NCBI GenBank assembly: GCA_947258885.1
Contig: CAMYKD010000017.1
Span: 24,671 to 61,193, forward strand
Reading direction: 5' to 3'
Source of the DNA: an uncultured Kiloniellales bacterium
GTDB taxonomy: Bacteria > Pseudomonadota > Alphaproteobacteria > Kiloniellales > JAKSDN01
DNA length: 36,523 bases
Of this stretch, positions 8,262 to 16,695 are shown piece by piece. A model generated the notes under the pieces. That model was not told where the DNA came from, did not search any database, and saw nothing but the letters and a program-made list of their open reading frames with translations. The position numbers and the translations under genes were made by a program. Within the stretch, counting starts at the first letter, position 1. Each line of letters opens with the position of its first letter.

Positions 8262-9263
8262 TCACATTCGGCCCAGCTTGTTCTGGGCCTTGTCGAGCGG
8301 ACCGAGATACCAGAAATCCTCGATCTTCAGACTGGTCGGGTTGCCCTGCAACTGGCCGGCGATCGCGTAGAACTCGAAATCGGTCTTGACCGCTTCGGGG
8401 CCGCCGCCATTGACCGGAAAGGCGCCACTCTTGGCCGACTCGGTGAAATAGGGAATGATTTCCGGCTCGAGCTCGGCGGGCAGGTCGGCAAGCAAGCCGT
8501 ATTTCTTGCGCTGGGCCGTGACGTAATCCGGGTCCTTGTTGATCTCGCGCCACACGGTCAGTAGCTCCTCGACCAGGATATCGACCGTCTCCGGGTTCGA
8601 TTCCAGGAAATCCGTGCTGGCGTAGAGTGCCTCGTCGCTGGCGTCCACGCCCTCCATCGGCAGGACCATGAACTTGTCGCCGCCTTTTTCGAGCAGCAGA
8701 TTGCGGTTGGGCGCATCCACGATGGTCGCGCGGATATTGCCTTGGAGCATGGCGCCGGCGCGAACCTCGGAACCCGGGACGTAGCTGAGGCGTTTGAAGG
8801 TGATGCCCTCGCGCTTGGCCATGAGGTTCATGATCGCCTCGGTACCCGAACCCCGCGAATGGACTACGAACTCCTCGCCGTCGAGGTCCTTCCAGCCCTT
8901 GTAATACTCGGTGTTGACGATGGGATAGAAGCGTAGCGCGCTCAGCTGGAAGAACATCCGAATCGGTGCCTTGACCTTCTGCAGCAGCGCATAAGGCGTT
9001 CCGACCCCGATATCGGCGTGCCCGCCGACGACGGCTTGCGCCGCGATGTCCTCGGACTTGAAGAAGGTGACATCGATCTCCACGCTCCTCTCCTTGGCCC
9101 GCTCGAGCGCGATCAGGAAATTGAGCGATTCGACGGAGGCAATGTCCCCGAAAGCGATCCTGACGGGTTTCGCCTGCGCGGGTGCGGACTGTCCGATTGT
9201 CGCGGCGAGCAACACCAGGACGCCTGCGACAGGCAGAAAGATCGATCTGGCTTTTTCAAACAT
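8262..9263 (-). CDS. Periplasmic substrate-binding protein of NMT1/SsuA type
   Basis: This 333-residue exported protein starts with a Sec signal peptide: two Lys/Arg residues, a hydrophobic core, and probable cleavage after the Ala-Gln-Ala near residue 31. The mature part has the type II binding-protein layout of nitrate/sulfonate/taurine and HMP-precursor receptors: VRIAFGDIASVESLNFL at the start, the GGHADIGVGTPYALL ligand-loop region near residue 80, and a second lobe with HSRGSGTEA. A strong GGGGAGGAG ribosome binding site lies five bases before the ATG. It heads the ABC importer unit. No B12 or other riboswitch was seen upstream, so a link to cobalt or cobalamin is not supported. Confidence 0.9.
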   Translation of the reverse strand: MFEKARSIFLPVAGVLVLLAATIGQSAPAQAKPVRIAFGDIASVESLNFLIALERAKERSVEIDVTFFKSEDIAAQAVVGGHADIGVGTPYALLQKVKAPIRMFFQLSALRFYPIVNTEYYKGWKDLDGEEFVVHSRGSGTEAIMNLMAKREGITFKRLSYVPGSEVRAGAMLQGNIRATIVDAPNRNLLLEKGGDKFMVLPMEGVDASDEALYASTDFLESNPETVDILVEELLTVWREINKDPDYVTAQRKKYGLLADLPAELEPEIIPYFTESAKSGAFPVNGGGPEAVKTDFEFYAIAGQLQGNPTSLKIEDFWYLGPLDKAQNKLGRM

Positions 9264-9298
9264 TTCTACTCCTCCCCTGTAACCTGTACGACGTAATT

Positions 9299-9361
9299 CT
9301 ACCCGTTATCGTCCTGCACCTGCTCCAGGAATTCCCACCACGCCACTTGGGTCTTGGTCAT
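9299..9361 (-). CDS. Possible 20-residue leader or small ORF upstream of the binding protein
   Basis: Between cobM and the binding-protein gene lies a short ATG-to-TAG frame of 21 codons on the transporter strand. It contains two adjacent Trp residues and an acidic C-terminal half, and ends about 35 bases before the transporter start. The ribosome binding site is weak. A TATTAT hexamer at 9406-9411 (minus strand) could be a -10 element for this transcript. It may be a leader peptide, the tail of a decayed gene (the frame stays open upstream for at least 15 codons), or chance. Confidence 0.2.
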   Translation of the reverse strand: MTKTQVAWWEFLEQVQDDNG

Positions 9362-9446
9362 GTTGTGCGGGATCCGCCTGGCACTCTGCTGGACCTGTGG
9401 GGCCAATAATAGCACGGGCGACCGCTGTCGCTGCTATCTATCGTCG

Positions 9447-10211
9447 CTAGGCCCGGCGCTTCGGCCGCAGGATATGAACGTGGCCGGGATCGTAGAGCCG
9501 GCTGTCGGCGAAATCCGACTGGTCCAGCACGCGACCGACCAGGATCAGCGCCGTGCGGGTGATCTTGGCCGCGCGCACCTTCTGCCGGATGTCCTCGAGC
9601 GTCCCGCGGATCACCTGCTCGTCCGGCCAGCTCGCCCGGTAGACCACGGCGGCCGGGCAGTCGGCGCCGTAGATCGGCGCAAGGATCTCGGTCACGTGCT
9701 TCAGGTTGCGCACCGAAAGATGCACCGCGAGGGTCGCGCCCGAGGCCGCCAGGGTCGCGAGGTCCTCCCCTTCGGGCATGGCCGAGGCCTTCATGGCGGT
9801 GCGCGTCAGGATCACGGTCTGGCTCACGGCCGGCAGGGTCAGCTCTTGTCCCAGGGCCGCTGCCGCCGCGGCATAGGCCGGCACGCCGGGCGTCACGTCG
9901 TAGGCGATGCCGAGATCCTTCAACCGTCGGATCTGCTCGGCGATCGCGCCGTAGAGCGAGGGGTCGCCGGAATGCACCCGGGCCACGTCCTCGCCCGCTT
10001 CCTCCGCTTGGCGCATCCGCTCGACGATCTCGTCCAGCGTCATAGGTGCCGTGTCGATGACCCGGGCGTCGGGGTCGGCGCAGGCCAAGACCTCGCGCGG
10101 CACCAACGAACCGGCGTAGAGCACCAGCGGGCAGCGCGCGATCAGGTCGCGACCGCGGACCGTGATCAGGTCGGGGGCGCCCGGCCCGGCGCCGATGAAG
10201 TGCACGGTCAC
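9447..10211 (-). CDS. cobM: Precorrin-4 C11-methyltransferase
   Basis: CobM/CbiF transfers a methyl group from S-adenosylmethionine to C11 of (cobalt-)precorrin-4. The 254-residue protein shows the tetrapyrrole methylase fold: VHFIGAGPGAPDLITVRG at the N-terminus, YAGSLVP, the VHSGDPSLYGAIAEQ loop near residue 84, and TPGVPAYAAAAA. The start is taken as the GTG at 10211, which overlaps the upstream stop as GTGA and begins exactly at the family N-terminus. An in-frame ATG 60 bases upstream would add a non-family extension. It is the last gene of the cbiX-led corrin operon. CbiF and CobM cannot be separated by sequence alone. Confidence 0.94.
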   Translation of the reverse strand: MTVHFIGAGPGAPDLITVRGRDLIARCPLVLYAGSLVPREVLACADPDARVIDTAPMTLDEIVERMRQAEEAGEDVARVHSGDPSLYGAIAEQIRRLKDLGIAYDVTPGVPAYAAAAAALGQELTLPAVSQTVILTRTAMKASAMPEGEDLATLAASGATLAVHLSVRNLKHVTEILAPIYGADCPAAVVYRASWPDEQVIRGTLEDIRQKVRAAKITRTALILVGRVLDQSDFADSRLYDPGHVHILRPKRRA

Positions 10212-12019
10212 GCCGCATCCTCCGAGCTCTTGCCCCCCTTGGCGGCGTATCCGCGCGGCGTGTAGACCCAACAGCCGCCGTCGCCGCGCGCCATCCGCCG
10301 GGTCGCGGTCGAGCCCACCAGGACGACCGTCAGCATGTCGACCTTCTCGGGCGTCAGATCGTCCAGCGCAATCACCGCGACCTCCTCGCCCAGGCGTCCC
10401 AGGTTGCGTGCCAGTACGACGGGCGTGTCGCCGGGCCGCCGGGCGCGCAGGATCCCGGCGGCGGCGGCGAGCTGCCGGCTGCGGCGCTTTGAAACCGGAT
10501 TGTAGAGCGCCACGACGAAGTCGCCCTCGGCCGCGGCCTTCAGGCGCTGCTCGATCACCGGCCAGGGCGTCAGCAAGTCGGACAGCGACACCGCACAGAA
10601 GTCGTGGCCAAGTGGCGCGCCGATCCGCGCGGCCGCGGCCTGCAGGGCCGAGATGCCAGGTACGACCGTTATTGCCACACGCTTCCAGTCCACCCGCTCG
10701 TCCCGGTCCAGCAATTCGAAGACCAGCGCCGCCATGGCGTAGATCCCCGGGTCGCCCGAGCAGACCAGCGCGACCGAGCGGCCCTCGGCCGCCAGGTCCA
10801 GGGCGGCGCGCACCCGCGCCTCCTCTTCGCCCAGCTCGTAGGCGTGGTAGACCTGCCCGGCAAGGGGCGGTCCCAGCAGATCGAGGTAAAGCCGGTAGCC
10901 GACCAGGTCGCTCGCGAAGCGGGCCGCCGCCGAGGCCTCGGGCGTGCGCCAGTCAGCCGTGCCGGGACCGAGCCCGACCACGGCCAGAGCGCCGCGTGGC
11001 CGGCCGGCGTCGAGGATCGGTCGGGATGCCTTGGCAAGCGCGCAGGTGGCGCGCGCCGACTTGACCTTGGACACGATCAGCTCGCCCTCGGGGCCCGCGG
11101 CGGCCAGGGCCGCGCCCTCGGCCACCCCGTGGCAGCCGACCTCGTGGAATACGAGGTCCGAGGGATTGGCCAGACGCGGGGCTTCGGCCTCCAGCCTTGC
11201 CGCGTCGAAGAAACGGGCCGACACGCCGAACGCCTCGGCGACTGCATGGAGCGCCGGTTCGTCGGCTTTCTGGTCGATCGAGAAGACGCCGGCCAGCGCG
11301 CCCTCCGCCAGACCAGCTTCGGTGAGGGTTTCGCGCGCCAGGGCAAGCACTTCTTCCGGCGCCGCCCCGCGCTCGCAGCCCAACCCGAGCGCCAGTACGG
11401 CCGGATGGTAGACCAGCACCTGATCCGAGCCCGCCTCGACCCTTTCGGTGACCCGAATGACCAGCTCCGCCTCCTCGGCAAAGGGCAGGTCGCTGTCCTC
11501 GAGCCAGTCCGCCGCACCGTCCAGGCCCACGTCGGCGCCCGAGAGCAGGGCCGCCGCAAAGGCCTTGTGGTCTCCGGGGTTGGCCAGGCGCCAGCCGGAC
11601 GGCGGGTCGTCGAGCGCGAGGCCGAAGCGCAGATCGCCGGCCGTGGTGAGGGCCGGGGCCACGCCGAACAGGTCGCCCAGGCGCTGCGCCAGCCTGTTGG
11701 CGCCCCGGTGGCCGCCCAGCAGAGGCACGACTGCACAGCCGTCTTCGGCGACCGCCAGCACCGGCGGCTCGCCGGTTTTGTCCCGGATCAGCGGCGCCAG
11801 CGCGCGGAACAGGATTCCGGCGGCGCAAATCCCGATGATCGGCCGGCCGGCCTGGAACAGGGCCTGAAGATGCGCCGTGGTCTCCGTGAAGCTAAGGTCC
11901 GCGCCCTCGACACGGCCGGCGAGGCCATGCAGCTCGGCGCCCGGCAGCCCTTGGGCGATGCGCCGTGCAAGCGCGAGCCCGGCGGGGGTGAGCGCGACGA
12001 GGGCCGGGGAATCGGTCAT
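10208..12019 (-). CDS. cobJ: Bifunctional cobalt-precorrin-5A hydrolase / precorrin-3B C17-methyltransferase (CbiG-CobJ fusion)
   Basis: This 603-residue fusion has CbiG in residues 1 to about 340 and a CobJ/CbiH methylase in about 345-603. The CbiG part has its N-terminal ALTPAGLALARRIA start, a GICAAGILFRALAPLI motif, PLLGGHRGANRLA (central domain) and a CobE-like C-terminal domain beginning LALGLGCERGAAPEEV. The CobJ part starts at VVGLGPGTADWRTPEA and shows CSGDPGIYAMAALV, VVPGISALQAAAARIGAPLGHDFC and VALYNPVSKRR. CobJ methylates C17 and contracts the ring; CbiG expels C20 as acetaldehyde in the cobalt-containing route. An intact CbiG, rather than only the CobE part, argues for oxygen-independent contraction. 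The ATG at 12019 overlaps the cobI stop as ATGA. Confidence 0.94.
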   Translation of the reverse strand: MTDSPALVALTPAGLALARRIAQGLPGAELHGLAGRVEGADLSFTETTAHLQALFQAGRPIIGICAAGILFRALAPLIRDKTGEPPVLAVAEDGCAVVPLLGGHRGANRLAQRLGDLFGVAPALTTAGDLRFGLALDDPPSGWRLANPGDHKAFAAALLSGADVGLDGAADWLEDSDLPFAEEAELVIRVTERVEAGSDQVLVYHPAVLALGLGCERGAAPEEVLALARETLTEAGLAEGALAGVFSIDQKADEPALHAVAEAFGVSARFFDAARLEAEAPRLANPSDLVFHEVGCHGVAEGAALAAAGPEGELIVSKVKSARATCALAKASRPILDAGRPRGALAVVGLGPGTADWRTPEASAAARFASDLVGYRLYLDLLGPPLAGQVYHAYELGEEEARVRAALDLAAEGRSVALVCSGDPGIYAMAALVFELLDRDERVDWKRVAITVVPGISALQAAAARIGAPLGHDFCAVSLSDLLTPWPVIEQRLKAAAEGDFVVALYNPVSKRRSRQLAAAAGILRARRPGDTPVVLARNLGRLGEEVAVIALDDLTPEKVDMLTVVLVGSTATRRMARGDGGCWVYTPRGYAAKGGKSSEDAA

Positions 12020-12720
12020 GACCAAGCCTCGCCTCTTTTGTGCAGCAGCACCATGGAGAAGTACGGTACGTCTCCGGGATCGACCGAGCCGAGCGGCAGG
12101 ATGCGCTGGCTTGCCATGGTTGCGCGCTCGATGTAGCGCGCCCGTTCGCTCAGCCCCAGTTCCTCCAGCACCCGGCGCACCTTCTCGAAGTGGCGGCCGA
12201 CCTTGATGATCGCCGTGGCATCGCCGCTTGAAAGCCGCGCCCTGAGCTCCGCCTCATCGAGCGGCGCCGGCACCACGCTAAGCACGTCGTTGCGCGCCGC
12301 GAGCGGCGCGCCCAGCACGGCGGCGCAGGCGGTCAGCGAGGAGACCCCCGGCACCACCTCGACCGGAAAGCGCTCGGCCATGCGGGCGAACAGATACATG
12401 AAGGAGCCGTAGAAGAAGGGGTCGCCCTCGCAGAGCACGGCGACGTCGCGCTCGGCGGCCAGGTGCTCGCCCAGTTCCACCGCCGCGCGGTCGTAGACCT
12501 CCTGGGCCGGAAAGCGCTCTACCAGGAGCGGCACGCGGATCGCAACCTCGCGCTGCCCGCCAGGCAGCAGAGGTGCGACGATTGCCCGGGCCAGGCTCTC
12601 CCCCGTTTCCGGCGCAGGGTAGGCGACGACCGGCGCGGCCTTCAACAACCGCAGCGCCTTGACGGTGATCAGCTCCGGGTCGCCCGGGCCGATGCCGAGG
12701 CCATAGAGGATGCCGGTCAT
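12016..12720 (-). CDS. cobI: Precorrin-2 C20-methyltransferase
   Basis: CobI/CbiL methylates C20 of (cobalt-factor II) precorrin-2 with S-adenosylmethionine. The 234-residue protein begins GILYGLGIGPGDPELITVKA, has VAYPAPETGESLA, the CEGDPFFYGSFMYLF loop (about 98-112) and VVPGVSSLTACAA, all typical. The length fits the family. The apparent longer frame upstream only reads cobL out of frame. Both ends overlap neighbours as ATGA, so it lies inside a tightly coupled chain between cobL and the cbiG/cobJ fusion. Confidence 0.94.
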   Translation of the reverse strand: MTGILYGLGIGPGDPELITVKALRLLKAAPVVAYPAPETGESLARAIVAPLLPGGQREVAIRVPLLVERFPAQEVYDRAAVELGEHLAAERDVAVLCEGDPFFYGSFMYLFARMAERFPVEVVPGVSSLTACAAVLGAPLAARNDVLSVVPAPLDEAELRARLSSGDATAIIKVGRHFEKVRRVLEELGLSERARYIERATMASQRILPLGSVDPGDVPYFSMVLLHKRGEAWS

Positions 12721-13922
12721 CGCTTGGCCACTGCGAGCTGGGTTACGGCCATGAGCGGGCGCCAGCCGGTCAAGCCGCCGATCGGCTCGGCGCGCGAGAC
12801 GGCGATCCGGGTCAGAGTGCCGCCGACCTGCTCGCGCCAGGTCACGAGCGCCTGCTCGCCCTCCAGGGTCACCGCGTTGGCGACCAGCCGTCCGCCGGGC
12901 GAGAGCGCCCGCCAGCAGGCCTCGATCAGGCCGTCCCGCGCCGCGCCGCCGCCGATGAAGACGGCGTCGGGTGGCGCCAGGTTCGCCAGCACCCCCGGCG
13001 CCTCGCCGGCGACGATCTCGAGCTCCGGCGTGCCGAGCGCCGCGGCGTTGGCGGCGATCAGCGCGACGCGGTCCCGGTCGTGCTCCACGGCGACGGCCTC
13101 CGTGCGCCGGGCCGCGCGCATCCATTCGATAGCGACCGAGCCGCAGCCGGCACCGACGTCCCAGAGGCGCTGGCCCGGCACCGGGGCGAGCGCGGCCAGG
13201 GTCGCGGCCCGCACCTCGCGCTTGGTCAGTTGCCCGTCGTGCTTGAAGGCCGTGTCGGGTAGGCCCGGCGCGCGCGGCAGGAGGGCGGCCTCGGGAGCGG
13301 CAAGACATGCGATGGCGAGCGTGTTGAAGTCGGCGACAACGGGAACGTCCCATTCAGCCGCGGTGTTCTCGACGATGTGCTCGCGTGGGCCGCCCATGTG
13401 CGAGAGCACCGTGAGCCGGCTGCCGCCGTAGCCTCGCTCGCGCAGCAGTCCGGCGACCTGACCGGGCGTCGCACCGTCGGCGCATAGCACCAGCAGCCTG
13501 GCACCCGGCTGCAGATAGGAGTGAAGGAGCTCGAGAGGCCGGCCGTGCAGGCTCAGCGTCTCGGTCTCGGCGAGGCCCCAGCCGAGGCGCGCGGCGGCGA
13601 GCGAAAAGGCCGAAGGAGCCGGCACGACGAAGGTCTCCTTTCTGGGCACGTAGCGGGCCAAGGTGGCGCCGATGCCGTAGGTCATGGGGTCGCCGGTCGC
13701 CAGCACGCAGATCCGCTGCCCCCGTCGGCGCACGATCTCCTCGACCAAATGCTCGATCGGACTGCTCCAGGCGAGCCGTTCGCGCCCGTCCTCCGGAACC
13801 ATGGCGAGGTGGCGCTCACCGCCGACCAGGACCTCGGCGCTCTCGACGAGCGCGCGCGCGGCGTGGCCGAGGCCCTGGAGGCCGTCCTCGCCCAGGCCGA
13901 CGATGGCAAGCCAGGGCGTCAA
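12717..13922 (-). CDS. cobL: Precorrin-6Y C5,15-methyltransferase (decarboxylating), CbiE-CbiT fusion
   Basis: This 401-residue CobL has a CbiE methylase (about 1-210: WLAIVGLGEDGLQGL, VLATGDPMTYGIGATLA, HGRPLELLHSYLQPG) joined to a CbiT Rossmann methylase (about 220-401: KHDGQLTKREVRAATLAAL and the SAM motif LWDVGAGCGSVAIEW). It methylates C5 and C15 and decarboxylates the C12 acetate. No ATG or GTG fits the N-terminus. The best start is the TTG at 13922, giving a TTGA overlap with the cobH stop and starting exactly at the family N-terminus. Its expression would therefore depend on reinitiation after cobH. The longer frame upstream is a shadow of cobH. Confidence 0.93.
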   Translation of the reverse strand: MTPWLAIVGLGEDGLQGLGHAARALVESAEVLVGGERHLAMVPEDGRERLAWSSPIEHLVEEIVRRRGQRICVLATGDPMTYGIGATLARYVPRKETFVVPAPSAFSLAAARLGWGLAETETLSLHGRPLELLHSYLQPGARLLVLCADGATPGQVAGLLRERGYGGSRLTVLSHMGGPREHIVENTAAEWDVPVVADFNTLAIACLAAPEAALLPRAPGLPDTAFKHDGQLTKREVRAATLAALAPVPGQRLWDVGAGCGSVAIEWMRAARRTEAVAVEHDRDRVALIAANAAALGTPELEIVAGEAPGVLANLAPPDAVFIGGGAARDGLIEACWRALSPGGRLVANAVTLEGEQALVTWREQVGGTLTRIAVSRAEPIGGLTGWRPLMAVTQLAVAKR

Positions 13923-14560
13923 GGCTCGCCCGCCACGACCGCGTTGACCGCCGCGGCCGCCAACGCGCTGCCGCCCAGCCGGCCGCGCAATGTCAGATAC
14001 GGGATATCCAATGCGGCCTCGATCAGCGCCTCCTTGGACTCCGCCGCACCGACGAAGCCGACCGGGAAGGCGAGGATCGCCGCCGGCCGGGGCGCACCCG
14101 CGTGCAGCAGCTCGAGCAGGCGGTAGAGTGCGGTCGGTGCGTTGCCGATGGCGACCACGGCGCCGTCCAGGCGCGGCTGCCAGAGCTCTATCGCCGCGGC
14201 CGAGCGCGTCGTGGCCCGGCACCGGGCCAGCTCGGGAACCGCCGGGTCCTGGAGCGTGCAGAGCACTTCGTTGTCCACCGGCAGGCGATTGCGCATCACC
14301 CCCTCGGCCAGCATGCGGCAGTCGGCGAGGACCGGCCCGCCGGCCACGAGCGCGCTACGCGCCGCGCCGGCCACCGGGCCGTTCCAGGCCAGACGGCCGA
14401 CGATCTCGGGCAGGCCGCAGGCGTGCACCAGGCGCACTGCCACTGCGGCCAGTTCCTCAGGCAGGCCCGAAAGGTCCGTCTCGGCCCGGACCAGGTCGAA
14501 GGACCGGCGGGTGATTTCGCCCGGATCGCGCAGGTAGTCGTAAGAAGCCGGCACTGGCAT
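13919..14560 (-). CDS. cobH: Precorrin-8X methylmutase
   Basis: CobH/CbiC moves the methyl group from C11 to C12 to give hydrogenobyrinate or cobyrinate. The 213-residue protein matches the family length and shows YDYLRDPGEITRRSF with the conserved start, the segment VRLVHACGLPEI containing the catalytic His (about residue 45), GGPVLADCRMLAEGV, and AIGNAPTALYRLLEL followed by FPVGFVGAAESKEAL. The ATG at 14560 is preceded by GAGAGGGAGC. It lies eight bases after the cbiX stop and overlaps cobL. Confidence 0.96.
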   Translation of the reverse strand: MPVPASYDYLRDPGEITRRSFDLVRAETDLSGLPEELAAVAVRLVHACGLPEIVGRLAWNGPVAGAARSALVAGGPVLADCRMLAEGVMRNRLPVDNEVLCTLQDPAVPELARCRATTRSAAAIELWQPRLDGAVVAIGNAPTALYRLLELLHAGAPRPAAILAFPVGFVGAAESKEALIEAALDIPYLTLRGRLGGSALAAAAVNAVVAGEP

Positions 14561-14568
14561 GCTCCCTC

Positions 14569-15585
14569 TCAGGCCCGCTCTTTCTTCATGCTGCGCGGCC
14601 CCAGCGGATGGTCCGCGTGCGGATAGGGGTGGTGGTGATGGTCGTGACCGTGATCATGACCATGGCCGTGATGACGATGGTGGTGACCGTTGCCGTCGGT
14701 CTTGTCGGCGTTCGTGCCGACGCCCTCGACGTGGTGGTGGTGGCTTTCCTGCGGCAAGCCGATCTCGGCGGCGAAGCCGACGATCTGCTCCCGGTACTTG
14801 CACAGCTTGCAGTTCATGACGTTCTCGCCGCCGGTGATCTCCTCGACGCGTTCGGCGAAGGAATCCAGCACCAGCCGATGGCCGGACAGGTAGGGCGCCT
14901 TGACGAACCGGATCCCCGGGTGCCGTTCGGCGACTACATCGGTGTAGTGGTAGATGCGTTTGACCAGCACGCCGGTGAAGAGGAAATAGGGAAAGACGAC
15001 GATGCGCCGGTAGCCGAGCTTCGCGGCGTGCTCCAGGCCGGGCTCGACAAGCGGGAAGGTGACGCCCGAATAGCAGGTCTCGCCCCAGCCGAAGCCGATG
15101 CCCTCCCAGAGCATGCGCATGACCTTGGCGACGTTCGAGTTGGCGTCCGGGTCCGAGGCGCCGCGCCCGACGACCATGAGCAGGGTCTCGTCCAGCGGCA
15201 CCTCATCCCCGGCCCGGTCCAGCGCCTCGCCGATCCGCGCCTCGGCCGCGCCCAGCAGCTTGGCGTCGATTCCCAGCTCGCGCCCGTAGAGGATCTCCAT
15301 GCCCGGATGCTGGGCCTGATAGGTGTTGAGCACCGAGGGGATGTCGTTCTTGGCGTGCCCCGCGGCGAACAGCATGCCCGGCACGGCCAATACCCGGTCG
15401 TGGCCGCTTTCGCGCAGGCGGTCCAGGCCGTCGCGGATAACCGGCGTGGCGAACTCCAGGAAACCGCTCTCCACGTCGTAGTGCGGCAGCCGTTCGCGGA
15501 TGCCCCGCGCGACGGACTCGAACTCGCGCACCGCCTCCACGTCGCGGCTGCCGTGGCCGCAGACCATGACACCGGTCTTGGTCAT
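14569..15585 (-). CDS. cbiX: Sirohydrochlorin cobaltochelatase CbiX, long form with CxxC and His-rich tail
   Basis: CbiX inserts cobalt into sirohydrochlorin at the start of the early-cobalt B12 route. The 338-residue protein is a two-lobed chelatase. The N-terminal lobe has CGHGSRD with His11 and PGMLFAAGHAKNDIP with His77; the second lobe has VVFPYFLFTGVL. After that comes an MNCKLC motif (Cys259, Cys262), as in long CbiX forms reported to carry an iron-sulfur centre. A tail follows with about 19 His in residues 282-326, probably for metal storage or delivery. The ATG at 15585 is chosen from family alignment. An AGGAGG abuts it directly and a GGGAGA lies ten bases upstream; an ATG at 15621 is a weaker alternative. 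It leads the corrin operon, divergent from cbiB. Confidence 0.93.
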   Translation of the reverse strand: MTKTGVMVCGHGSRDVEAVREFESVARGIRERLPHYDVESGFLEFATPVIRDGLDRLRESGHDRVLAVPGMLFAAGHAKNDIPSVLNTYQAQHPGMEILYGRELGIDAKLLGAAEARIGEALDRAGDEVPLDETLLMVVGRGASDPDANSNVAKVMRMLWEGIGFGWGETCYSGVTFPLVEPGLEHAAKLGYRRIVVFPYFLFTGVLVKRIYHYTDVVAERHPGIRFVKAPYLSGHRLVLDSFAERVEEITGGENVMNCKLCKYREQIVGFAAEIGLPQESHHHHVEGVGTNADKTDGNGHHHRHHGHGHDHGHDHHHHPYPHADHPLGPRSMKKERA

Positions 15586-15665
15586 CCTCCTGTTCTCCCT
15601 GATCGGCCCTCGAAAGGGCATGTTCTGCCGTTGACCGGAGCGGCAGGCGCACCCATGCTCCGGCC

Positions 15666-16658
15666 ATGCTGACTGCCTGGTTCATCGGCGGCGAGATGCC
15701 GGACGGCGTGCTCCTGATCCTGTTCCTGGCGCTTGCCCTGGATGCGGCCCTGGGCGACCCGCCATGGCTCTACGGGACGGTACCACACCCGGTCGCCATG
15801 ATCGGCCGCCTGGTGACCTCGGGCGACCGCCGGCTGAACGACGAGCGTGCCGGCGAGGGCGTGCGGGTCCTGCGCGGCGCCCTGCTGACGTCGGCGGTGG
15901 TGCTGGTGAGTGCGGCGTTGGGCTGGGTGCTGGCCGGAGCGCTTCAGGGGCTGCCCGGCGGCTGGCTGGTCGAGGCGGGTTTCGCCAGCACGCTGATCTC
16001 CTTCCGCGGGCTCTATGATCGCGCGGCTTCGGTGGCCCGGGCCTTGGGCGACGGACTGGCCGAGGGCCGCGCCGCCGTGGCCCACATCGTCGGCCGCGAC
16101 CCCGACAGCCTGGACGGGCCGGGCGTGGCGCGGGCCGCGGTCGAGAGCATCGCCGAGAACTTCTCCGACGGGGTGGTGGCGCCGGCCTTCTGGTATGCGC
16201 TGCTCGGGCTGCCGGGGCTCTGCGCCTACAAGGCGGTCAACACACTGGATTCCATGATCGGTCACAAAAACCCGCGCTACCGGGCCTTCGGCCGGGCCGC
16301 GGCGCGGCTCGACGACGCCGCGAACTGGCTGCCGGCGCGCTTGGCCGGCGGGCTCGTCGTACTGGTTGCGGCTCTGCTGCCGGGAGCACGCGCAGGTAGC
16401 GCCTGGCGCACGATGCGGCGCGACGCGCCTCGGCACCGCTCGCCCAATGCCGGCTGGCAGGAGGCGGCCTTCGCCGGTGCGCTCGGCTTCGCGCTGGCCG
16501 GCCCGCGCCGCTACCACGACGAGGCGGTCGAGGATCCCTGGATGGGCGACGGCCGCAGCGACCTGGACCCGGCCGACATCCGCGCCGCCCTCAGGCTCTA
16601 CGTCGCAGCCGGCGCCCTGCTGGCCGCCATGGTTCTGGCGCTGTGGCTCCTGCTGTGA
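15666..16658 (+). CDS. cbiB: Adenosylcobinamide-phosphate synthase CbiB/CobD
   Basis: CbiB attaches (R)-1-amino-2-propanol phosphate to adenosylcobyric acid in the inner membrane. The 330-residue protein has several hydrophobic segments and the family motifs LALDAALGDPPWLYGTVPHPV near the N-terminus, RAAVESIAENFSDGVVAPAFWY in the middle, YKAVNTLDSMIGHKNPRY and LDDAANWLPARL, and a C-terminal PNAGWQEAAFAGALG stretch. The gene is single on the + strand, between two minus-strand cobalamin operons. An 80-base divergent spacer separates it from cbiX. The name cobD is used in the aerobic nomenclature. Confidence 0.95.
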   Translation: MLTAWFIGGEMPDGVLLILFLALALDAALGDPPWLYGTVPHPVAMIGRLVTSGDRRLNDERAGEGVRVLRGALLTSAVVLVSAALGWVLAGALQGLPGGWLVEAGFASTLISFRGLYDRAASVARALGDGLAEGRAAVAHIVGRDPDSLDGPGVARAAVESIAENFSDGVVAPAFWYALLGLPGLCAYKAVNTLDSMIGHKNPRYRAFGRAAARLDDAANWLPARLAGGLVVLVAALLPGARAGSAWRTMRRDAPRHRSPNAGWQEAAFAGALGFALAGPRRYHDEAVEDPWMGDGRSDLDPADIRAALRLYVAAGALLAAMVLALWLLL

Positions 16659-16665
16659 GGCGGCG

Positions 16666-16689
16666 AAAAACGGGTCGGACCCCTTTTTT
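16666..16689. terminator. Bidirectional hairpin terminator between cbiB and cobQ
   Basis: An AAAAA run is followed by GGGTC, a one-base G loop, GACCC and a TTTTTT run, with single C mismatches between the stem and the A/T runs. Flanked by A on one side and T on the other, it can end transcripts from both the converging cbiB (8 bases after its stop) and cobQ (7 bases after its stop). Its core resembles small palindromes that recur in many proteobacterial intergenic regions. Confidence 0.65.
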
Positions 16690-16695
16690 AGCGGA

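Noticed and set aside
15586-15665. A second B12 riboswitch in the cbiX/cbiB divergent spacer
   Set aside because: The 80-base spacer is too short for the aptamer and contains no B12 box or GCCACTG element.
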